DNA from: Phoronis ovalis | Lineage: Eukaryota > Phoronida > Phoronidae | Assembly: GCA_028565635.1 (NCBI GenBank) | Contig: JAOXYB010076944.1 | Location: 5,862-23,413 of the forward strand | Length of the DNA: 17,552 bases | Direction of reading: 5' to 3' | Shown here: one piece after another, positions 10,702 through 17,552 of the stretch | How positions within the stretch are numbered: position 1 is the first letter of the stretch | Layout of the letters: every line of letters begins with the position of its first letter | The notes under the pieces: generated by a model | The model's database searches: none | What the model was told of the DNA's origin: nothing | Seen by the model: the letters and a program-made list of their open reading frames with translations, nothing else | Position numbers and translations under genes: made by a program

Positions 10702-13577
10702 TGAAGCATTCTCATATCACAGTCACGGTCACTCATTTAATGCAAAATATCGCACACGTGCAAGAACATTTGCTTGCTATATTCTATACACTTGCCCCTT
10801 AAAGTAAATGTTTCTTTTTTGCATACAAAGAACGCTTATAATATTGTACGAAATACTAAAAGTTACCAAAGGTGTACCACGTGTTGAGCTTCTACTTCGT
10901 GTTCTGTTTATGGCGTCAATATTATAAACCTTTTTCCACTGAGCAGTTTGCTACATGTCTTTCCATAGCTGTTTTCAAGCACTCTTTATATCCCTCAGAA
11001 GAGATTGTCTAATATTTAACCTGTATTGAACGCTTATAATGAAAGCTTTTAGTGTGTCTGGAAACGGTTGATATGTACACATTTGACTAAATCCAAACGC
11101 ACAAGCCTAAAACCAAACAGACATTCTATATTCTCCGCCGGGGGATTGCAAAGTACCCTGTTTTGAAGACAATAGATTCAATAGAGTGAAAAAATTGACT
11201 TTATATCACAAGAATTTCAATGATAGACTGATGTATCAAAATTTACGGGGATTTTAACAATTAATTTTAATAAATTTAATATTGTGTTGCATTTTCCACT
11301 TATAGTGTTCAATCGAAGGCTTTTGAAAAACTATTAATTAGAAAAGAAACAGGATTATTATTTTTTACAATAGGAACACTAGTCGAAGTTGCTTTAAGCT
11401 AAACTAGGTGTGCTAAAAGATGCGAACTTGAGGGTATCACGTGAATTGTCCTGTCCAGAATAGATCTGATCGAAGGATGAAACATATGAAATTGACCAAA
11501 GAAAGTCTTAGATTTTAAAATTGTTTTTTATTTGCAAAAGTGTCCGATATTGCGCATGGACTTTTGTAACAGTTGACGTGACAAGAGGTTTAATTACATT
11601 TTCGCAATAAAAAATTAACAATCTTATTGTTAATTTGTTTCAAAGACTATCAGTAAAAATATATTGTTTTACGCGTATTTTCCCAAAAAGTATTAAAATT
11701 ACTCATTTTGTGTAAATTATCTTTGCCAGTTATATTTGCGCCAGAACACTTGTCACATTTCCTTTCAATTTTATATTTTTAATTTATGTCTATCCTCAAA
11801 CCCCTATATGAACAGTAGACTTGCCTTTTCCCGCCGTTTTTCTATTTGTGATTTTTTGGCATGTTTACTCATTATTATAGTGAGAGTATTGTAAACTTTA
11901 CACGAAACAAATGAACAAATTATTGGTTAAAATACTAATAACACTATGCGGTGTAGGATTACATTTTGAGGCCTCAGGGGTGTTAAAAATCATACTGTTG
12001 CAGTTTCTAAGCTTGGTGCATCCCTTTTATCTAAAAGTAGAACAAAAATAGTACACAGTATCCCAGGATACAGCTTACCAGGCCAGGTGAACCACTAGAA
12101 TTTATACGAACAGGAATTTATACTTTCTGGTGCCATTTTGAAAGTTAATATGCTGAGATGCTATTAATTTTAGTTGTTTTTTTGTGTTAAACCTTCTCTG
12201 TTGCAATTTCACGGTAAAATTCCTTTTTATCTTGTATTTTAGTACGCAGAATAAACCTTGAAATATCTTGTTAGTTTTTAGATATTTGCATAATTTCGTG
12301 TATTGCCTTTGATTCTGCCATCGCGTAACTTGCTGCGTGGATCCAAAATTTATTTATTCAAATGTATACAAACTTAAATCTTCAAAAAGGGCACATTTAG
12401 AACTATTTTAGTAAAATAAATATATTGTTCGTATCAGGTGATGTTTTAAAAAGTTAAAGTTAAAAGACGATGTTTTTGTCGTACCAAATGATAAGTATTC
12501 TCTCAGTTATAGTAAATTTTGACTATAGAATGTTTTTTCATAACTAATCCTAAAACATGTAGTTGTATTTCCGTTACAGTTGTTTCCGCTTTTACCATTA
12601 TTAAACTAAATGTCACGTCTCAGTGAATTAGTTTTCTTAAAACATCGTACACCCCCACACGCCATTTATACGCAGACTTGCAACTCACAACGCAATTATT
12701 TTATGTTATAAAAAGTCGTTTGCATCTATCTTAAGATACCTAGTTCAAATTTTTGAACTTAGTGTCAATATTTTTGGTCAGTTAAAATTTGCGGCATTAA
12801 GTTTTGAATAAAAATACATTTGCTATCTCTGTATTATTGACTGTACTGCAAAAAATTGAAGTTGATCAAATTTTGAGGAAACATAGGCTAGTGTCAGCTA
12901 CAGTCGTAAAGACAGACCACGGACTCCGGTCACAGGCTACCCTTTATGTTGCCTCCGATCCAGGGTGGTATATAGACCAATGACTTAACTTATGCCTCTC
13001 GTACTAATCTCTCAGTCACAAACCACGTCGTGTTTGCCAATCAATAAACAAACAATTCAGCTTACATTTTTGTTTAAACAATTGCTTTCTCTATTCAAAT
13101 TAGGCGTCAGTGGTTGCATATTATGCATAGATTTTCTCAATCGTTATTGTACTAATTCGAGAAATAAACAGTATAAACATTATATTTTCATATGAAACGC
13201 ATTTGCCGTTATTTTTTTTAGTTTGTTTGTATAATTTATATTGTGTCTTTAGACATGAACTTCGCTGAATTAGGATAAAACTTTTCTAAGATTAAAGACC
13301 TTGGATTAATATCCATGGATAAGCGCCTCATTCAAATTCCCTTATATCTGCCAGTCTTAATACACCAACGTTATGTATGCCTTATAAATTACCTATTATT
13401 TTTCATCATTAGAGTCAGAACTAAATCTACAGTGTAACCGTTTTTTTGTTTGGTATTTTTCATTCATTTATTTCTTTTTTGATCCATGCAAAGAGCTGCA
13501 TTTTTGGAATAGGTTAGCCTTTATAATTCGCACACTTGCCACCAGGCGTGATTGAATTATCACCGTTGAAAATTACC
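10702..13577. other. Long AT-rich stretch without a supported gene
   Basis: No gene, RNA or repeat could be supported. Small frames such as 12992-13195 lack any domain. Confidence 0.4.
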
Positions 13578-13890
13578 AATTCAATCAATTCAATTTCAAT
13601 TTGTTTATTCTCAGAAAAGCCCTCTTCGGGCCACAAGAGATAATACATTTACATACAGTTACAAAAAGATGTCTCAAAAAGGAGACTAAAAAGTAACAAA
13701 TAACATGAAAATAAAATAACAAGTAAAAATAATTAAAACTTCAAAAAGACAAACACTGAATTAATAAATTTACAATTCTCATATGCGTCAGGGCATATGC
13801 GTAATACGTAATATACTCTTCTTTCGTAGGAGATAAAATTAAACTTCTTCCGGAGTCACGGTACCTGGCCAGGGTCTTATTAATCATCTA
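13578..13890 (-). mobile_element. Probable 3' end fragment of a non-LTR retrotransposon
   Basis: Read on the minus strand, the segment contains a stem-loop (gcccgaagagggc at 13619-13631), then AATAAA (13604-13609), then an imperfect ATTGAA-type tail ending near 13578. This arrangement of terminal hairpin followed by short degenerate repeats is typical of LINE 3' ends in invertebrates. Upstream of it on the same strand, a frame at 13887-13741 (48 residues, containing RYRDSGRSL) is open but not recognisable. The 5' part of any element is missing, so this would be a dead, 5'-truncated copy. Confidence 0.5.
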
Positions 13891-14281
13891 TGGAATTTCT
13901 GAGATTTTTGGAGACATTGGAGCGCTTAGGATTAGGTAATATTATTGACATCTTCTATAACTGCTGTTATTCAGCTTAAGTTACTGTGGTAAGCGATTTG
14001 TCAGTTGATGTACAGTTTTCAGCTGAGGCGACCTGCAGCAGCTAAAATGTTTTGAAATTTGATATATCTCATTTTTTGAAGTCTGGCATCCCTGGATGGA
14101 ATGTTCATTAAATAAAGGTGAATCATATGATTTTGTAAACTGCGCAAAACCTGTTGGCTGAAATTCAAGCAAATCTCATGATTATATATTGTTCGTGTAA
14201 CCGTCAGTAGTTCATTATCTCTGTACGGCAGTCACTCAGCGTAATTATTGCGGATTCTTGTTCCATTATTTTTTATTGTCT
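13891..14281. other. Upstream region of the F-box gene
   Basis: This region is non-coding and may include promoter and 5' UTR sequence. A minus-strand frame at 13981-14172 has no known domain and no ATG start, so it is not called. Confidence 0.35.
14183..14209 (+). promoter_or_regulatory. Possible TATA box and initiator upstream of the F-box gene
   Basis: A TATATA at 14183-14188 is followed by TCAGTA at 14204-14209, which resembles an arthropod-type initiator. The spacing of about 23 bp from TATA to the initiator A is shorter than the usual 28-34. Such motifs are common by chance in DNA this rich in A and T. This is a weak suggestion only. Confidence 0.15.
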
Positions 14282-14309
14282 ATGAGTAAGAAGACGCCTA
14301 AAGTTTATC

Positions 14310-14409
14310 ATGTCTTCGTCAGCAAAGCTTGTGAATGTTGATGCTTGTGTAAGGACTTGGTTAAGCTTGATTCATAGACATGCTCATGACTTGCACGATT
14401 GGCAAGCAG
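14310..14409 (+). CDS. Candidate first coding exon of the F-box gene (model A)
   Basis: An ATG at 14310 with A at -3 opens a frame of 33 codons plus one base, ending at CAG|GTAACT (donor GT at 14410). The leftover G joins the AT that opens the next exon to make GAT (Asp), so the phase fits exactly. Splicing would remove a 180-bp intron (14410-14589) and give a 495-residue protein. The encoded N-terminus (MSSSAKLVNVDA...) matches no domain I know. A rival donor exists upstream: ATGA|GTAAGA, with ATG at 14282. It has the same phase and would give a much shorter N-terminus (Met-Asn-Gln-Ser-Ser-Ile-Lys before the exon-2 Val). Its intron side fits the consensus better, but its start context is weaker. 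An exon further upstream cannot be excluded. Confidence 0.4.
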
Positions 14410-14570
14410 GTAACTTGAAAATGAAGTTTTCCATCTAATCTATCTAATACAACAATTGTGATCATTCCTGACACTGATGATTTATCTATTTAAGAAACGG
14501 ATCTGGACATTGGTATGAACAATTTCACACAGAAAGGATAGTTTAGGTCAGGGTTTTATTATTTAAGTAT

Positions 14571-14589
14571 CTTTTTTACTTTTTTCTAG
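14571..14589 (+). other. 3' splice site (polypyrimidine tract and TAG acceptor) of the F-box gene
   Basis: The sequence cttttttacttttttctag is almost pure pyrimidine followed by TAG, a textbook animal acceptor. It lies directly before the open frame of the F-box exon. The reading frame is open back only to the in-frame TAG at 14544 and contains no ATG in that stretch, which also requires an upstream exon. Confidence 0.8.
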
Positions 14590-15977
14590 ATCAATCTTCT
14601 ATTAAGGTGGCAGAAGAGGAAGACGATGATATTACATGGGCTGATCTTCCCGATATACTCCTCGAAGAGATCTATACGTACTTAAATGGACGAGATCGCT
14701 TAAATACTTCCTTGGTTTGTAAACGCTGGAATGAAGCATTTTACTTTCCCCGTCTGTGGGAGCACTTTCAAGTTAGCGAAAGAACATTTGTGTATCGACG
14801 AATTAGCCTCTATAGAGGATACCAATATGAACTGAGTCATATGAAAGCGCAGATGTGCTTAACAAGAGTTGGTAAGTTCTTCCGAACACTTGTGGTGCAT
14901 CCGTTGACAGATTATTTCAACTTATACGAATTTTTGCATGTCCTAAATGCATTCTTAGAGTTCTATGAAGATAATTATCCTTTACCGCTGTTGAAGAAAT
15001 TTTTATTTACGTTTGCTTGTGAAACCCAAGGTGTTGCTGCTCGTGTTGCTGGTAGCTTTGTGCACGGAACTGGTGGGAAAATCTTACAAGAATTAAAGCG
15101 GCTGCTTGGAAACTTAAAGAATTTACAAGAACTGAGATTAAATCAGTTGCTATTGGATACAAAGGATGCTCATGGTTTATTGGATAGTGTTTTGCAAAAC
15201 TGTAGTGAAAGTTTAGAAATTCTTGAAATTTTGAATTGCACTAAAGAACAGTTTCCGTTATTTCAAGTAGCTTTGTTTATGAATTTGAAAATACTTGTTA
15301 TAAGTCCTCAACAACTAAGTCAGGATGTTATCGCCATGCTTCCAAATTCGCCATTGAAAAATCTCGTTCTTGTGCAAGATTCCTACACTGATCGAGCTAT
15401 CCCTGTCTCAGGGGACACCTGGCGAGAAGTGAAGAGATTAGTACCGGATTTAAAAGTGAGGCTAGAATTACGTGGAAACACTCGATTAGAGATGATTTTT
15501 CAAAACAGAGCTCCAGTATCTGAGATTATATATAAGTCACCATATTCTAAAGTCTCACCTCAAAGTGCTTTTACGATTGCTGAACATTACTGGAATTCAT
15601 TGCTTGTTTATGCACATTTTGGTCTTCCAAAGGTTCCTATGCCACGTTCTTTCATTGATAGGGCAGACACCAGCTTAGTATTACTTGTCCGTCGATGTCC
15701 TCATTTGCATACGTTAGTAATTCGAGAACGAGTTTCAACATGTACACTGTTAGTTATTGCCAAGGAAGCCATTGCTCTAAAAGCATTTTACGTTAGGAGA
15801 AATGCAATCATAAAACGTTTTGACTGGCCAAAAGCTTCTGAATGGACTGATGAATTTTACCAGAGTCTGAAAGTGAATTCCCGATCATATAATCTAATGG
15901 AAGCATATGTCTCAAAAGAGTTAGGATTTCGATGGTGTCCTCTTTCTGATAAAGAATTCAAGCACATACAAGTTTGA
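14590..15977 (+). CDS. F-box protein with leucine-rich C-terminal region (main and last coding exon)
   Basis: This exon encodes an F-box protein, a likely substrate receptor of an SCF (SKP1-CUL1-F-box) E3 ubiquitin ligase. Residues are numbered from the GTG codon at 14607. After an acidic stretch (3-8), the F-box covers about 9-56: Leu-Pro at 14-15, 'GRDRL' at 28-32, 'LVCKRWN' at 36-42 and Trp51. This is the SKP1-binding fold. Leucine-rich segments follow at about 160-183, 202-211, 225-233 and 247-256. The C-terminal block (355-456) holds 'RRCPHLHTLVIRE', 'VRRNAIIKRFDWP' and 'SDKEF', and would be expected to bind substrate. Length and layout recall the FBXO39/FBXO33 group, but orthology is not certain, so no symbol is given. 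GTG is not a normal animal start and the first in-frame Met is residue 79, after the F-box. The exon therefore begins at the acceptor (AG at 14588-14589) with two bases completing a split codon. The frame ends at TGA 15975-15977 with no internal breaks. Confidence 0.9.
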
Positions 15978-16877
15978 ACTGCTGACTTTTCATTTCCGTC
16001 TGATGAATCTTTATGAATCTTAGCATGAATGGTCCTTTCATCAATAACTTGTTGATATTGGACATAGTAATTGTAAATCTGAATCCAAAAGTATATGTAC
16101 CAGAATAGACTGAAGAATGTTTTGTGATAAGACTTGAAAGTTATTTGGTTAAAGATTAGATTTAGCTGTATTTTTAAGAATTTATATCCGAAATTTAGTC
16201 TGAATATATATATCAACCAAATGGCAAATGACTTCCTTTCTGCCAGAGCTGAAATAGCATTAACTACCAATTCGTTGATCTTCTTTTACCTATCCTCGAA
16301 GTCCTAATATCTGATATCAGTGAGTCATGTGTAAGTATTATTGGTTTGCTGCCTACCTTGACGTTTGTAAAGCAGGAGTCATACTTTTATATCTGAAGGA
16401 TATAATCATATTCATGAATTGGTATTTATTGGATAGTTATGACATTTTATATTTATTTGTTGCATGCTGTTTCAAAATCGTTGTGTTCAAGAAGAGTGCT
16501 CAACTTGTTTTTTATTCAACTTTTGTTTATTAATTATCTACAAGGTAGATCATTATTGATCTACTCAACTTATGTTCACCTGGACTTGATTCTTTTATTT
16601 AGTAAAACCATTGTGCAATGTTTAACACTTGTAGGCAGGGATATAGACAATCATATTCATTTAATTTTATGATATGAATATATGGAACAGTATGACTTTA
16701 TGTTGTGCTGATTAAAATTGTAATTAGGCATTGGTGAGTTCAGCATATAAGTACTTAGTATTATTACAGAAAATGCATATCTGTGGTATTTTTTGTATTA
16801 AGGCTATGCTAGACCCTTTGTTACTGTTTAAATAAAAATTTGAAAAATCTGGATTACTTTTTTCCACACAAAATAAA
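15978..16877 (+). other. Probable 3' UTR of the F-box gene with polyadenylation signals
   Basis: Non-coding AT-rich sequence follows the stop codon. ATTAAA occurs at 16711-16716, AATAAA at 16831-16836 and AATAAA again at 16872-16877. Transcript cleavage would be expected 10-30 bases after whichever is used, most likely near 16850-16900. Short open frames here (for example 16327-16533 and 16439-16672) overlap each other, have no recognisable domain and look like chance. A small palindrome, gtagatcattattgatctac, sits at 16544-16563. Confidence 0.5.
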
Positions 16878-17417
16878 TGTCATGGTGGCATTTTTAGACT
16901 TGTGCGGAAATGCATAATGTTCTGTTACACCTCATAAAAATCATAGGCAGATCTAGCTATATTTTAAGAAGTATACCAAATTGTACATACCGTGAGTAAT
17001 CTTTGAGTGATTAATTAATGTTTAAAAAAGGGAATTTTTTATTTGCTATTACATTTAAATTGATTATATAACCAAAATCCTCCTGGTGCTAATTAAATTG
17101 GTCCATAACGAATTATGAGAGTATCTCGATTAGTTACTAAAAACATCGCGCAAATTTAGATTTATTGGGTTTTCTTGTAGGATGTACCTAATGATTTTTA
17201 TAGGGTGCCATTAAACACCAATTAGATTTCACATTTTGCATGCTAATTTGAAAATATCAATATGACATGAATATTGCAGTTTCAGAAAACATCTTATTTT
17301 GTTTGAAAAATATAGCCTTAATATATAAATAAGCATCTCTTTTTACTTGTTTTAATGATGACATGTAAAATTTAAACTATATATTTAACTAATTTTAGTG
17401 ATGGTTTTTTACTAATT
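16878..17417. other. AT-rich sequence downstream of the F-box gene
   Basis: No open frame of note, RNA gene or repeat was recognised here. Confidence 0.4.
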
Positions 17418-17511
17418 GGATGTTGTTTGTTTACAAAAACAACATCCTATGTCAGAGTGTTCACAACAAGTAAGTAACAAGATCACCTATGGTGATAGGG
17501 ATGTTGTTTTT
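17418..17511. repeat. Hairpin and repeated GGATGTTGTTT motif
   Basis: The motif ggatgttgttt (17418-17428) is inverted as aaacaacatcc (17437-17447) and recurs in direct orientation at 17499-17509. Between them, atcacctatggtgat (17482-17496) is a near-perfect palindrome. The set looks like the edge of a small inverted-repeat element near the window end. Confidence 0.5.
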
Positions 17512-17552
17512 AGAGTGAGTGAATGAATATCCCTGGAGGGTGGCATATAATA

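Noticed and set aside
14607-14609. GTG as start codon of the F-box protein
   Set aside because: The sequence context is animal nuclear DNA and a strong splice acceptor lies 17 bases upstream, so GTG is an internal Val codon.
15857-16270. 137-residue minus-strand frame overlapping the 3' end of the F-box gene
   Set aside because: It lacks an ATG start, overlaps the real gene's coding sequence and 3' UTR, and has no domain.

Overview
The window reads as nuclear DNA of a multicellular animal, most likely a marine invertebrate such as a mollusc. It is AT-rich by eye, almost devoid of long open frames, has a splice acceptor of metazoan type, polyadenylation signals, and many small inverted-repeat elements. 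The species call is an inference from overall texture and cannot be proved here. No bacterial-style gene order, rRNA, tRNA or CRISPR array was seen.

Only one protein-coding gene is well supported. It lies on the + strand near the right end (14590-15977) and encodes an F-box protein with a leucine-rich C-terminal part, the kind that serves as substrate adaptor in SCF (SKP1-CUL1-F-box) ubiquitin ligases. The open frame has no usable ATG before the F-box. A strong 3' splice site (polypyrimidine tract plus TAG) sits just upstream, so the N-terminus must come from an upstream exon. Two candidate first exons (ATG at 14310 or at 14282) end at GT donors in the matching phase; the first would give a 495-residue protein. 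The 3' UTR probably runs to about 16855-16900, with AATAAA signals at 16831 and 16872.

The left 4.5 kb is crowded with non-autonomous DNA-transposon-like elements. These are: a truncated foldback element at the left edge with a 42-bp internal tandem repeat (1-270); an 18-bp minisatellite (838-887); a hairpin MITE (956-1084); a 925-bp element with CAGGGTGAC-type terminal inverted repeats and TA borders (1310-2234); an 868-bp element with about 220-bp terminal inverted repeats (2423-3290); a second copy of the first foldback family (about 3658-3950); and a decayed inverted pair (4103-4445). None carries a transposase.

The middle (4.5-13.5 kb) is mostly featureless AT-rich DNA. It has a possible relic of the 868-bp element (5964-6012), short low-complexity tracts, a perfect 54-bp duplication (9341-9448) and a small hairpin (10649-10701). 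Just before the gene, 13578-13890 looks like the 3' tail of a non-LTR retrotransposon on the minus strand. No novel multi-gene system is visible. The most useful observations are the unresolved first exon of the F-box gene and the internal amplification inside the foldback family.
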